DNA of 64,000 nucleotides from Paraburkholderia flava (GTDB lineage: Bacteria; Pseudomonadota; Gammaproteobacteria; Burkholderiales; Burkholderiaceae), in contig NZ_SMRO01000003.1 of NCBI RefSeq assembly GCF_004359985.1, forward strand, positions 790,206 through 854,205. The letters run 5' to 3'. Below, in pieces: positions 52,544-63,310 of this stretch; the stretch's first letter is position 1, and each line of letters begins with the position of its first letter. The notes beneath the pieces were generated by a model, which worked only from the letters and a program-made list of their open reading frames with translations, made no database searches and was not told the DNA's origin. Made by a program: the position numbers and the translations under genes.

Positions 52544-54586
52544 TCAACTCGACGAGCCCGGTTTGCGCGGCGCACTGCCCGCATCGCGGCGGCGAACCAC
52601 CGGCTTGCCGGGACGTGCCGGCGTTTTCGCGCCGGCAGCGGCCTGGTTTGCAGCCTGGTTGATCGCTTTCGCGGTATCGGTGTCTGCATCGCCGCTCTCG
52701 AGGTAGGCGGCGGCACCGTCGACACCGGCACCCGCCGGACGCCACACCTGACCCACCGCCAGCGACTTCAGCTTCTTCTTGCCGCCGTACCAGAGGTTCA
52801 CGAGACCGCGCGAGAAGAACACCGCGGAGAACATCGACGTCATGATGCCGATACAGTGAACAACCGCGAAGCCGCGCACCGGGCCCGAACCGAACGCGAG
52901 CAGCGCGAGACCGGCGATCAGCGTCGTCACGTTCGAGTCGAGAATCGTCGCCCATGCATGCGCGTAGCCGTTCTGGATGGCCAACTGCGGCGGCGCGCCG
53001 TTGCGCAGTTCTTCACGCACGCGTTCGTTGATCAGCACGTTCGCGTCGATCGCCATACCGAGTGCAAGCGCGATAGCCGCGATACCGGGCAACGTGAGCG
53101 TGGCCTGCAGCATCGACAGGATCGCGACCAGCAGCAGCAGGTTCACCGACAGCGCGATCATCGAGATCGCACCGAACAGCATGTAGTACGCGATCATGAA
53201 GACGGCGATCGCGGCGAAGCCCCACACGACCGAATGGAAACCCTTGCGGATGTTGTCGGCGCCGAGGCTCGGGCCGATCGTGCGTTCCTCGATGATGTCC
53301 ATCGGCGCGGCGAGCGAGCCGGCGCGCAGCAGCAGCGCGAGATCGGTCGCGGCCTGCGGCGTAGGCTGGCCGGTGATCTGGAAGCGGTCGCCGAGTTCGG
53401 ACTGGATCGTCGCGACGGTCAGCACTTCACCCTTGCCGCGCTCGAACAGCACCATCGCCATCGGCTTGCCGATGTTGTCGCGCGACACGCTGGCCACTGC
53501 GCGGCCACCGCGCGAATCGAGGCGGATGTTGACCGACGGACGCTGATGTTCGTCGAAGCCGGCGGACGCGTCGATGATGCGGTCGCCGGTGAAGATAATC
53601 TGCTTGCGCAGCAGCACCGGTGCCTGGTTGCCCTGCGTGAAGAGTTCATCGCCGGGCGGGACGGGATCGGACGGATTCGGATGCAGGCCGTTCGGATCGG
53701 CGAGGCGCGCTTCGAGCGTCGCCGTGCGGCCGATGATGTCCTTCGCCTTCGCGGTGTCCTGCACGCCGGGTAGCTCGACGACGATACGGTCGGAGCCCTG
53801 CTGCTGGATCACCGGCTCCGAGACGCCCAGTTCGTTCACGCGGTTATGCAGCGTCGTGATGTTCTGCTTGAGCGCGGCGTCCTCGACGGTTCGCTGCACG
53901 GCCGGCGAGAAGGCGCCGACCACCTGGAAGCCACCAGTCGGCGCAGGCTGTGTCGCCCACTGCAGTTCGGTCACGCCGGTGGTGAGCTGCTTGCGCGCGT
54001 TCTCGGCGGTGTCCTGATCGGCGAAGTTCACGACAACCGACTGGTTGACGCGGTTCACGCCGCCGTCGCGGATGTTCTTGTCGCGCAGCAACGTGCGCGC
54101 ATCGGACGAGTCGGAATCGAGCTTCTTGTTCAGCGCGCCGGCCATGTCCACCTGGAGCAGGAAGTGGACGCCGCCGCGCAGATCGAGACCGAGATACATC
54201 GGCAGCGCGTGCAATGCGGTCAGCCAGTGCGGCGACGCGCTCTGCAGGTTCAGTGCGACGATGTATTGGGGGTCGGTCGGATCGCTGTTCAGCGCCTTCT
54301 GCAGCAGATCTTTCACGCGCAGCTGCGTGTCGGTGTCGCCGACGCGCACGCGGATGTTCGCGTTGATCGTGGCGTTGTCGAACGTGATGTCGTCAGGCTT
54401 GATCTGGCTGGCGGCGAGCGCCGCTTCGATCTGCGCGAGCGTGCCCGAATCGAGCTTGACCGTTGCCTTGCCGCTCGACACCTGCACTGCGGGTGCTTCG
54501 CCGAAGAAGTTGGGCAATGTGTACACGAGGCCGATGACAAGTGCCACCGACATCACGACATATTTCCAGAGGGGGTAACGGTTCAT
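52544..54586 (-). CDS. secD: Protein translocase subunit SecD
   Basis: A 680-residue translocase subunit: TM1 near residues 8-27, the P1 periplasmic domain with DLRGGVHFLLQVDM near residue 112 and a long periplasmic segment, then five helices with GMAIDANVLINERVREEL near residue 525 and GFAVVHCIGIMTSMFSAVFF near residue 580. It is about 60 residues longer than E. coli SecD; the excess is a C-terminal Ala/Pro/Gly-rich cytoplasmic tail (about 625-680). ATG 54586 lies 124 bp downstream of the yajC stop. Confidence 0.95.
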   Translation of the reverse strand: MNRYPLWKYVVMSVALVIGLVYTLPNFFGEAPAVQVSSGKATVKLDSGTLAQIEAALAASQIKPDDITFDNATINANIRVRVGDTDTQLRVKDLLQKALNSDPTDPQYIVALNLQSASPHWLTALHALPMYLGLDLRGGVHFLLQVDMAGALNKKLDSDSSDARTLLRDKNIRDGGVNRVNQSVVVNFADQDTAENARKQLTTGVTELQWATQPAPTGGFQVVGAFSPAVQRTVEDAALKQNITTLHNRVNELGVSEPVIQQQGSDRIVVELPGVQDTAKAKDIIGRTATLEARLADPNGLHPNPSDPVPPGDELFTQGNQAPVLLRKQIIFTGDRIIDASAGFDEHQRPSVNIRLDSRGGRAVASVSRDNIGKPMAMVLFERGKGEVLTVATIQSELGDRFQITGQPTPQAATDLALLLRAGSLAAPMDIIEERTIGPSLGADNIRKGFHSVVWGFAAIAVFMIAYYMLFGAISMIALSVNLLLLVAILSMLQATLTLPGIAAIALALGMAIDANVLINERVREELRNGAPPQLAIQNGYAHAWATILDSNVTTLIAGLALLAFGSGPVRGFAVVHCIGIMTSMFSAVFFSRGLVNLWYGGKKKLKSLAVGQVWRPAGAGVDGAAAYLESGDADTDTAKAINQAANQAAAGAKTPARPGKPVVRRRDAGSAPRKPGSSS

Positions 54587-54709
54587 GGAGGTAGTCCAAC
54601 GGGACGGTTGGCTGGAGAGCGCGGCATCCGGCGGAGCGCGCGGCGGCGAAGCACCGTTGACGGTCGTGCTTCACGCACCGCGTCGGGCCGGACGCGGGGA
54701 GAGCCGACC

Positions 54710-55036
54710 TTACAGCGACTTGAGCGTGCCCTTCGGGAGAATCGTCGTGACCGATCCCTTTTGCACGGTGATTTCGGTGCCTTCGGAGATTTCGACGCCG
54801 ACGTATGCGTCGCCGACCTTCGTCACCTTGCCGACGATGCCGCCGTTCGTCACCACTTCATCGCCCTTCGCCATCGCGGCGAGCATGTTGCGATGTTCCT
54901 TCTGGCGCTTCATCTGCGGGCGGATCATGATGAAGTACAGCACGGCGAACATCAGAATCAGCGGCAGGAAGCTCATCAGACTCGATTCGGCGCCACCTGC
55001 GCCACCTTGCCCGAAGGCACTGGAAATGAACGACAC
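54710..55036 (-). CDS. yajC: Sec translocon accessory subunit YajC
   Basis: A 108-residue single-span membrane protein. The helix is LPLILMFAVLYFIMIRPQMK near residues 22-41, followed by the family motif RQKEHRNMLAAMAKGDEVVT and GGIVGKV. The start is a GTG at 55036, supported by GGAGAG upstream; the first residues are MSFISSAFGQ, as in relatives. It forms a complex with SecDF. It lies 222 bp downstream of tgt with no terminator hairpin seen between them. Confidence 0.93.
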   Translation of the reverse strand: MSFISSAFGQGGAGGAESSLMSFLPLILMFAVLYFIMIRPQMKRQKEHRNMLAAMAKGDEVVTNGGIVGKVTKVGDAYVGVEISEGTEITVQKGSVTTILPKGTLKSL

Positions 55037-55258
55037 GTTGGTCTCTCCGTTATAACGATCAAAAAAACAGCCGGTCATTCTACCACCGGCATTTCACGCG
55101 ACGGCGTGACAGAATCGGCTTTCCGGGGCCAGGGCATTGCCTGAACGCGGGATGAGTGGATGCGGTCGGACGCCGTTACGAAAGGTTATTGTAATGCTCG
55201 GCTGTGCCGTCACGCTGAGGGACGGGAAAAACTCTGCAAAGTGTCGGAGCGTGCGCGG

Positions 55259-56479
<1,221 letters not shown>

Positions 56480-56551
56480 CTACCGAAATACAGTTCGGCG
56501 CGTGGTGTGAACGCTGTCGCGAAGGGCGCGACAGCGCGTGCTGCGTGATGC

Positions 56552-57610
56552 TTAACTGCCTGCGTCGTCCTGCCGCGTCAGCAGCATCGCGTCGCCGTAG
56601 CTGAAGAAACGATAGCGCTCGTCGATCGCATGACGATACGCGGCACGGATCGTCTCGACACCGGCGAACGCGGACACCAGCATCAGCAGCGTCGATTTCG
56701 GCAAATGGAAATTCGTCACCAGCCGGTCGACCACGCGAAAACGATAGCCCGGCGTGATGAAGATATCGGTTTCGGCGCTGGTCGCCGCGAGCGGCCGGCC
56801 CGCATTCTCGGCGTCGCGCGCGGCGGCTTCGAGCGCGCGCATCGACGTCGTGCCGACCGCGATCACGCGGTTGCCGCGCGCGCGCGTCGCCGCGATCCGG
56901 TCGACGAGCGTTTGCGGTAGCGCGTACCACTCGCTGTGCATCTGATGGTCGGCGATGTTCTCGACCCGCACCGGCTGGAACGTGCCGGCGCCGACGTGCA
57001 GCGTGAGCGTCGCGCGCTCGACACCATGCGCGTCGAGCTTCGCGAGCAGCGCATCGTCGAAATGCAGGCCGGCAGTCGGCGCCGCGACCGCGCCCGGGTT
57101 CTGCGCGAACACGGTTTGATAGCGGGTCTCATCCGTCGCGTCGGGGTCGTGCTCGATGTACGGCGGCAGCGGCAGGCGACCGTATTGCTCGATCAGCGTC
57201 AGGCAGTCGGCGGGAAAGTGCAGCGTGTAGAACGGTTCGACGCGCTCGCCGACGGTGACGTCGAATGCATCGGCGAGACGCAGCGTCGTGCCCGGCGCCG
57301 GGCTCTTGCTCGCGCGGATCTGCGCGAGCGCGGTGCGCTCGCCGGTCAGCCGCTCGACCAGCACTTCGATCCGGCCGCCGCTGGCCTTCTGGCCGAGGAA
57401 GCGCGCCTTCAGCACTTTGGTATCGTTGAAGACCAGCAGATCGCCGGGCGTGATGCAGCCGGGCAACTCGGCAAAGCGGCGGTCGACGAATTGCGTGGGC
57501 GTCGTCGAACTGTCCACTTCGAGCAGACGGCTCGCGCTGCGCTCGGGCAACGCGGTTTGCGCGATCAGCTCGGGCGGCAGCGCGAAATCGAAATCGGAAA
57601 GCGTGAACAT
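56552..57610 (-). CDS. queA: S-adenosylmethionine:tRNA ribosyltransferase-isomerase QueA
   Basis: A 352-residue enzyme that transfers and isomerises ribose from SAM to preQ1-tRNA, forming epoxyqueuosine. Family features: [20 protein letters not shown] at the start, the [14 protein letters not shown] strand, [17 protein letters not shown] near residue 165, and HAGAG-like [38 protein letters not shown] closes the core. It is first gene of the queA-tgt-yajC-secDF block and divergent from recG. Confidence 0.96.
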   Translation of the reverse strand: MFTLSDFDFALPPELIAQTALPERSASRLLEVDSSTTPTQFVDRRFAELPGCITPGDLLVFNDTKVLKARFLGQKASGGRIEVLVERLTGERTALAQIRASKSPAPGTTLRLADAFDVTVGERVEPFYTLHFPADCLTLIEQYGRLPLPPYIEHDPDATDETRYQTVFAQNPGAVAAPTAGLHFDDALLAKLDAHGVERATLTLHVGAGTFQPVRVENIADHQMHSEWYALPQTLVDRIAATRARGNRVIAVGTTSMRALEAAARDAENAGRPLAATSAETDIFITPGYRFRVVDRLVTNFHLPKSTLLMLVSAFAGVETIRAAYRHAIDERYRFFSYGDAMLLTRQDDAGS

Positions 57611-57772
57611 GCGAACGGGCAGGATACGGAACGATAGACTGGAGAACGGATCGAGCCGTCGCTGCGCGGCGAGCGGCTATGATTGCGGGACGCCGCCGCA
57701 GCGGCGTTCGCGCTGGCTCGTGCCGGCGCGGCGAATCCGTTGAAAGCCGATATTGTACTTGCGAAGCGACTC

Positions 57773-60013
57773 ATGCCCCTGTCCGACCGCCGACCGACTG
57801 CCGAACCCGACGAAGCCAGCGCCGCCGAGCCACGCCGCGCGACGCGACGCAGGAAAGCCGCCGGGCCGGTCGATTCTTCTGCCGGTGCGGATGTAGAGAG
57901 CGTCTCCGAGCCGGCCGTGGCTTCGAAGAAAACCGCAAAGGCTGCCGCACCGACCAAAACCGCCGACCGTCTCGCGAAGCTTGGCCTCACGCGCGACATC
58001 GATCTCGTGCTGCATCTACCGATGCGCTACGAAGACGAAACCACGCTCACGCCGATCGGCGAACTGCTGCCCGGCGGCGTCGCGCAGACCGAAGGCATCG
58101 TGTTCGACAACGAGATCGCTTACCGGCCGCGTCGTCAGTTGCTCGTGAAAGTGCGCGACGATGCCGGCGACGAACTCGTGCTGCGCTTTCTGAATTTCTA
58201 CGGCTCGCAGGTGCAACAGATGGCCATCGGTAAGCGTCTGCGGGTGCGTGGCGACGTGCGCGGCGGCTTCTTCGGCATGGAGATGGTGCATCCGGCGGTG
58301 CGACCGGTCGAAGAAGATGCACCGTTGCCGCAGGCACTGACGCCGGTTTATCCGACGACGGCCGGTGTCAGCCAGGCGTATCTGCGCAAGGCGATCGACA
58401 ACGCGCTGTCGCGTACCTCACTGCCCGAGCTGCTGCCGGAGCCGGTCGCGCGCGCGCATCTCGAACCGCTGGGTGTGCCGTCGCTGATGGAGGCGGTGCG
58501 CACGCTGCACCATCCGTCCGCCGATGCGGACGAAACCGCGTTGATCGACGGCACGCATCCGGCGTGGGTGCGCATCAAGTTCGAGGAACTGCTCGCGCAG
58601 CAGATGTCGTTGAAGCGCGCGCACGACGCGCGCCGTACGCGTGCGGCGCCGGCGATGCCGCGTCGTGCCGCCGATGGTTCGGGCACGCTGTTCGCGCGGC
58701 TCTGCGCGGCGCTACCGTTCGGACTGACGGGCGCGCAGCAGCGCGTGGTCGCGGAGATCGGCTCGGACCTCGCGCTGCCGCATCCGATGCAGCGGCTGCT
58801 GCAGGGCGACGTCGGCAGCGGCAAGACCGTGGTGGCCGCGCTCGCGGCCGCGCAGGCCATCGACGCCGGCTACCAGGCAGCACTGATGGCGCCAACCGAA
58901 ATCCTCGCCGAGCAGCACGCGCGCAAACTGCGCGGCTGGCTCGAACCGCTCGGCGTGCAGGTCGCGTGGCTCGCGGGCAGTCTGAAGACGAAGGAAAAGC
59001 GCGCGGCGATCGAGGCGGCCGCGCTCGGCACCGCGCAACTGGTGATCGGCACGCATGCGATCATCCAGGACGCGGTCGAGTTCGCGCGGCTCGGTCTCGT
59101 GATCGTCGACGAGCAGCATCGCTTCGGTGTGCAGCAGCGGCTTGCGTTGCGCGCGAAAGCCCAGAACGCCGCAGACGGTGCACTCGATTTCCAGCCGCAT
59201 CAACTGATGATGTCGGCGACACCGATTCCCCGCACGCTCGCGATGACCTACTACGCCGATCTCGACGTCTCGACGATCGACGAACTGCCGCCCGGCCGCA
59301 CGCCGGTGCTGACGAAGCTCGTCGCCGATGCGCGTCGCGAAGAGGTGATCGGCCGCGTGCGCGAAGCGGCGCTGACGGGGCGCCAGGTGTACTGGGTCTG
59401 CCCGCTGATCGAAGAAAGCGAGACGTTGCAGTTGCAGACCGCGGTGGAAACCTGGGAGACGCTGGTCGCGACGCTGCCCGAGCTTCGCGTGGGACTCGTG
59501 CACGGACGGCTCGCGCCGGCCGAAAAAGCCGCGGTGATGGACGCGTTCACGCGTAACGAGGTGCAGTTGCTGGTCGCGACGACGGTGATCGAAGTCGGCG
59601 TGGACGTGCCGAACGCGTCGCTGATGGTGATCGAGCACGCCGAGCGTTTCGGTCTCGCGCAGTTGCATCAGCTGCGCGGCCGGGTGGGGCGTGGGAGCGC
59701 CGCGTCGGTGTGCGTGCTGATGTATAGCTCTCCGCTGTCGCAGACGGCGCGTGCGCGTCTGCAGACGATGCGCGAAACCACCGACGGCTTCGAGATCGCG
59801 CGGCGCGACCTCGAGATTCGCGGTCCCGGGGAGTTTCTGGGCGCGCGGCAGTCGGGCGCGGCGATGCTGCGGTTCGCCGATCTCGAACAGGACGGCTGGT
59901 TGATCGAACCGGCTCGCGAGGCCGCCGCGCGGCTGCTCGAAGACTGGCCGGACGCCGTGACCCAGCATCTCGCGCGCTGGCTGGGCGCGCGCGAACAGTA
60001 TCTGAAGGCTTGA
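57773..60013 (+). CDS. recG: ATP-dependent DNA helicase RecG
   Basis: A 746-residue helicase for stalled forks and Holliday junctions. An OB wedge domain occupies about residues 105-190, preceded by a long Ala/Pro/Lys-rich extension. The helicase core shows Walker A LLQGDVGSGKTVVAA near residue 340, DEQH box IVDEQHRFGVQQRL near residue 445, SATPIPRT, and motif VI QLRGRVGRG near residue 640. The ATG at 57773 is chosen; in-frame TTG codons upstream (57683 and others) could extend it by up to 30 residues. oxyR follows 124 bp downstream. Confidence 0.95.
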   Translation: MPLSDRRPTAEPDEASAAEPRRATRRRKAAGPVDSSAGADVESVSEPAVASKKTAKAAAPTKTADRLAKLGLTRDIDLVLHLPMRYEDETTLTPIGELLPGGVAQTEGIVFDNEIAYRPRRQLLVKVRDDAGDELVLRFLNFYGSQVQQMAIGKRLRVRGDVRGGFFGMEMVHPAVRPVEEDAPLPQALTPVYPTTAGVSQAYLRKAIDNALSRTSLPELLPEPVARAHLEPLGVPSLMEAVRTLHHPSADADETALIDGTHPAWVRIKFEELLAQQMSLKRAHDARRTRAAPAMPRRAADGSGTLFARLCAALPFGLTGAQQRVVAEIGSDLALPHPMQRLLQGDVGSGKTVVAALAAAQAIDAGYQAALMAPTEILAEQHARKLRGWLEPLGVQVAWLAGSLKTKEKRAAIEAAALGTAQLVIGTHAIIQDAVEFARLGLVIVDEQHRFGVQQRLALRAKAQNAADGALDFQPHQLMMSATPIPRTLAMTYYADLDVSTIDELPPGRTPVLTKLVADARREEVIGRVREAALTGRQVYWVCPLIEESETLQLQTAVETWETLVATLPELRVGLVHGRLAPAEKAAVMDAFTRNEVQLLVATTVIEVGVDVPNASLMVIEHAERFGLAQLHQLRGRVGRGSAASVCVLMYSSPLSQTARARLQTMRETTDGFEIARRDLEIRGPGEFLGARQSGAAMLRFADLEQDGWLIEPAREAAARLLEDWPDAVTQHLARWLGAREQYLKA

Positions 60014-60137
60014 TCCGGGAACCGGAAGCAGGGGCTCGCAGCCGCGCCAGGCATGCGTTCCGGCTTGAAGGTTGGCGAATTGGCCCCATAGGTGTATAAC
60101 AGAAACCTATCGAATCCAACGCACTGATTGGTCCCCA

Positions 60138-61100
60138 ATGACGCTCACCGAATTGAAATACATCGTCGCGGTTGCCCGCGAACGGCACTTTGGCCGCGCG
60201 GCCGAGGCGTGTTTCGTCAGCCAGCCGACGCTGTCCGTGGCGATCAAGAAGCTCGAGGACGAGTTGAACGTGCAGATCTTCGAGCGCGGTACGAGCGAAG
60301 TCAGCGTGACGCCGATCGGCGAGCAGATCGTCACGCAGGCGCAGCGCGTGCTCGAACAGACGCTTGCGATTAAAGAAATTGCCAAGCAGGGCAAGGATCC
60401 GCTCGTCGGACCGCTGCGACTCGGCGTGATCTATACGATCGGGCCGTACCTGCTGCCGACGCTCGTCAAGCAGATGATCCGCCGCGTCCCGCAGATGCCG
60501 CTGATGCTGCAGGAAAACTACACGCTGAAGCTGATCGAACTGTTGAAGCAGGGCGAAATCGACGTCGCGATCATGGCGTTGCCGTTTCCTGAAACCGGTT
60601 TGATGCTGCGTCCGCTGTACGACGAACCGTTCGTCGTCGCGCTGCCGTCGGGTCATGCGTGGGAAAAGCGTCCGAAGATCGGTGCCGACGATCTGAAGCA
60701 GGAAACGATGCTGCTGCTTGGCAGCGGGCACTGCTTCCGCGATCACGTGCTGGGCGTGTGTCCGGAACTGATGCGCTTCTCGCAGAACGCGGACGGCATC
60801 CAGAAGACGTTCGAGGGTTCGTCGCTCGAGACGATTCGCCATATGGTCGCGAGCGGTGTCGGCATCACGGTGCTGCCGCGGATGTCGGTGCATGAGGTGA
60901 AACCGCACGCGGGCGGCATCGATGCGGGGCTGCTGTCATACGTGCCGTTCGACGAGCCTGTGCCGGATCGCCGCGTGGTGCTCGCGTGGCGCAAGAGCTT
61001 CACGCGGATGCCCGCGATCGATGCGATCAGCGATGCGATCGCCGCCTGTGATCTGCCGGGTATGAGCAAGCTGGACATGTCGGCGGTTGCAGTCAACTGA
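60138..61100 (+). CDS. oxyR: Hydrogen peroxide-sensing LysR regulator OxyR
   Basis: A 320-residue LysR-type regulator. The N-terminal HTH reads TLTELKYIVAVARERHFGRA and ACFVSQPTLSVAIKKLE. The redox pair is in the exact family positions: Cys199 in LLGSGHCFRD and Cys208 in VLGVCPE, which form the disulfide that activates transcription. The fixed spacing makes OxyR rather than another LysR protein nearly certain. ATG 60138 follows no strong RBS. The oxidative-stress genes katA and dps lie just downstream and are likely targets. It ends at a terminator. Confidence 0.96.
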   Translation: MTLTELKYIVAVARERHFGRAAEACFVSQPTLSVAIKKLEDELNVQIFERGTSEVSVTPIGEQIVTQAQRVLEQTLAIKEIAKQGKDPLVGPLRLGVIYTIGPYLLPTLVKQMIRRVPQMPLMLQENYTLKLIELLKQGEIDVAIMALPFPETGLMLRPLYDEPFVVALPSGHAWEKRPKIGADDLKQETMLLLGSGHCFRDHVLGVCPELMRFSQNADGIQKTFEGSSLETIRHMVASGVGITVLPRMSVHEVKPHAGGIDAGLLSYVPFDEPVPDRRVVLAWRKSFTRMPAIDAISDAIAACDLPGMSKLDMSAVAVN

Positions 61101-61105
61101 CGTGA

Positions 61106-61133
61106 AGCGCCGCTTTCGGGCGGCGCGTTTTTG
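61106..61133 (+). terminator. Terminator of oxyR
   Basis: GCGCCGC (61107-61113) pairs with GCGGCGC (61120-61126), followed by GTTTTTG. Confidence 0.85.
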
Positions 61134-61177
61134 TATCGTGAAGTGACTCGAGAAGCACCTGCAGCTGCGCCTATTGA

Positions 61178-61224
61178 ATAGATAAAATTAATCAAACATA
61201 GAAATTCAATAGTATTGATATAGT
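61178..61224 (+). promoter_or_regulatory. katA control region: ATAG array and -10 box
   Basis: In an AT-rich island ATAG occurs at 61178, 61198, 61209 and 61220; the last three are spaced exactly 11 bp. OxyR sites contain four ATAG/CTAT elements each 11 bp apart, so this could be an OxyR tetramer site, though here the elements are all direct. A perfect TCAATA-G-TATTGA palindrome sits at 61206-61218. TATAGT at 61219-61224 can be the -10; no -35 is present, as expected for an activated promoter. Confidence 0.5.
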
Positions 61225-61267
61225 GTCCTCCATGGATCAGCCGATCCAACCCCACACGGAGGAAATC

Positions 61268-61405
61268 ATGACGCAGCTTCAATCCCAGCAGTCGCAGCCC
61301 CACCTCCCGAAAACCCAACAACCCGCCAATGCGTTTGCCGCGACGATCCTCGGCGCGCGAACCGTGGCGTTGGCGTTGCTGGTCGACCGCGCGTTGTCGG
61401 CCTGA
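61268..61405 (+). CDS. Small hypothetical protein upstream of katA
   Basis: A 45-residue ORF with an excellent ribosome-binding site, GGAGGA at 61258-61263, five bases before the ATG. The first half is polar and Gln/Pro-rich (MTQLQSQQSQPH), the second half hydrophobic (FAATILGARTVALALLVD), so it may be a small membrane-associated protein. I do not recognise a family. It lies between the katA promoter and katA, so it must share the katA message or be its leader. Confidence 0.6.
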   Translation: MTQLQSQQSQPHLPKTQQPANAFAATILGARTVALALLVDRALSA

Positions 61406-61462
61406 GCCCGCAGTTCCCGAATCGCAGTTTCCTTTTTAAGCCCCCCATACCAGGAGTTCAGG

Positions 61463-62920
61463 ATGTCCGAACGCAAGCTCACCACGGCGGCCGGCGCGCC
61501 CGTCGCCGATAACCAGAATTCGTTGACCGCCGGCACGCGCGGCCCGGTTGTGCTGCAGGACGTGTGGCTGCTCGAGAAGCTCGCGCACTTCGATCGCGAG
61601 GTGATTCCCGAACGCCGCGTGCATGCGAAGGGTTCCGGCGCGTTCGGCACGCTGAAGGTGACGCACGACATCTCGCGCTTTTCGAAGGCGATGGTCTTCG
61701 CTGAGGTCGGCAAGGAAACGCCGCTCTTCATGCGCTTTTCGACGGTGGCCGGCGAGCGCGGTGCGGCCGACGCCGAGCGCGACGTGCGCGGCTTCTCGAT
61801 CAAGTTCTACACCGAAGAAGGCAACTGGGACGTGGTGGGCAACAACACGCCGGTGTTCTTCATCCGCGATCCGCTGAAGTTTCCGGACTTCATCCACACG
61901 CAGAAGCGCGATCCGTACACGAACCTGCGCAACAACATCGCCGCGTGGGACTTCTGGTCGCGGCATCCGGAGTCGCTGCATCAGGTGACGATCGTGATGA
62001 GCGATCGCGGCATTCCGAAGAACTATCGGCAGATGCACGGCTTCGGGTCGCACACGTTCTCGTTCATCAACGCGAACAACGAGCGCTTCTGGGTGAAGTT
62101 CCACTTCAAGTCGTTGAACGGCATCGAGAACTACAGCGACGCTGAAGCGGCGCAGGTCGTAGCCGGCGATCGCGAAAGCGCGCAGCGCGATCTCGTCACG
62201 AGTATCGATGAAGGCCGTTTTCCGAAGTGGGCGTTCCGCATTCAGGTGATGCCCGAGGCCGATGCGGCGAAGGTGCCGTACAACCCGTTCGACATCACGA
62301 AGATCTGGCCGCATAGCGACTATCCGCTGATCGACGTTGGCACGATCGAGCTGAACCGCAACGCGCAGAATTATTTCGCCGATGTCGAGCAGGCGGCGTT
62401 CACGCCGGCGAACGTGGTGCCGGGCATCGGCTTCTCGCCGGACCGTCTGTTGCAGGGTCGTTTGTTCTCGTACGGCGACACGCAACGCTACCGGCTCGGC
62501 GTGAACCATCACCAGATTCCGGTGAACGCATCGCGCTGCCCGTTTCACCATTCGTTCCATCGCGACGGCGCGATGCGAGCGGACGGCAACCTCGGGGGAA
62601 CGGTGAATTACGAGCCGAGCCGCTTCGGCGATTTCGCGCAAGACCGCAATGCGATCGAACCGCCGCTCGCGGCCGGTGCAGTCGACCATTACGACCATCG
62701 CGAAGACGACGATTACTACAGCCAGCCGGCAGCGTTGTTCAAGCTCTTCGACGCCGCGCATCGCGAGCGCCTGTTCGCGAACATCGCGCGGTCGATCAAG
62801 GGTGTGCCGGACGAAATCATTGCGCGGCAGGTCGAGCATTTCCGTCGCATCGATCCGGCGTATGCGGAAGGTGTGGTTGCAGCACTCGTGAAGCTCGACG
62901 AAGCGACCGCAGCGAAGTAA
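61463..62920 (+). CDS. katA: Catalase (monofunctional, small-subunit haem type)
   Basis: A 485-residue haem catalase that dismutates hydrogen peroxide. Active-site motifs: the distal His region [20 protein letters not shown] near residue 52, [20 protein letters not shown] near 90, the Asn in [13 protein letters not shown] near 130, and the proximal Tyr ligand in [14 protein letters not shown] near 335. Length fits the small-subunit clade (about 480-510). It follows a 45-residue ORF and an OxyR-like control region, consistent with peroxide induction. A terminator hairpin follows. Confidence 0.96.
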   Translation: MSERKLTTAAGAPVADNQNSLTAGTRGPVVLQDVWLLEKLAHFDREVIPERRVHAKGSGAFGTLKVTHDISRFSKAMVFAEVGKETPLFMRFSTVAGERGAADAERDVRGFSIKFYTEEGNWDVVGNNTPVFFIRDPLKFPDFIHTQKRDPYTNLRNNIAAWDFWSRHPESLHQVTIVMSDRGIPKNYRQMHGFGSHTFSFINANNERFWVKFHFKSLNGIENYSDAEAAQVVAGDRESAQRDLVTSIDEGRFPKWAFRIQVMPEADAAKVPYNPFDITKIWPHSDYPLIDVGTIELNRNAQNYFADVEQAAFTPANVVPGIGFSPDRLLQGRLFSYGDTQRYRLGVNHHQIPVNASRCPFHHSFHRDGAMRADGNLGGTVNYEPSRFGDFAQDRNAIEPPLAAGAVDHYDHREDDDYYSQPAALFKLFDAAHRERLFANIARSIKGVPDEIIARQVEHFRRIDPAYAEGVVAALVKLDEATAAK

Positions 62921-62930
62921 CAGGGAACAG

Positions 62931-62960
62931 CGGTGGGGCGCATTACGCTCCACCGGTTTT
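62931..62960 (+). terminator. Probable terminator of katA
   Basis: CGGTGGGGCG (62931-62940) pairs with CGCTCCACCG (62946-62955), with one mismatch, then GTTTT. The T-run is short, so some read-through into the next small ORF is possible. Confidence 0.65.
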
Positions 62961-62985
62961 GAAGACGAATCGAAGGAGAACGATC

Positions 62986-63150
62986 ATGATCCAGATGATG
63001 ATGGCAGGCATCGGCGGAAACGCATTCGCGCAGCACGCGTACCGCCTGCGAGGCGCCGCATTCGTGCGGAAAATGACCGGACTTGCGGTCGTCGGCAGCG
63101 GCTTCGCGGTGATCTTCGCGCACGGTCTGCAGCACCTGACCGGCGCGTGA
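62986..63150 (+). CDS. Small hypothetical membrane protein downstream of katA
   Basis: A 54-residue ORF with a good ribosome-binding site (AAGGAGAA, 62973-62980) before ATG 62986. It has one hydrophobic segment near residues 32-47 (TGLAVVGSGFAVIFAHG), typical of a single-span membrane peptide. The N-terminus is Met-rich (MIQMMMAG). I know no family. It lies between katA and dps and follows the katA hairpin; the same peroxide regulon is possible. Confidence 0.5.
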   Translation: MIQMMMAGIGGNAFAQHAYRLRGAAFVRKMTGLAVVGSGFAVIFAHGLQHLTGA

Positions 63151-63310
63151 CGGGTGCATGAGGCAACGCCGCCGGACAGCCGTGGCGCGGGGCTGCAGCG
63201 CATAGAACACGGGCTTTCTACGCTACACTGTCGGGCGTTCGAGCAACCGGGTTGTCTGTCGTCAATCCGGAGCCGCCGACCGGTTCGCATCACTCTTCAA
63301 AGGAGTCATC

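Noticed and set aside
56552..57682. A preQ1 riboswitch before queA
   Set aside because: The region between recG and queA is too short and lacks the characteristic small pseudoknot sequence; queA and tgt appear to be ordinary housekeeping genes.
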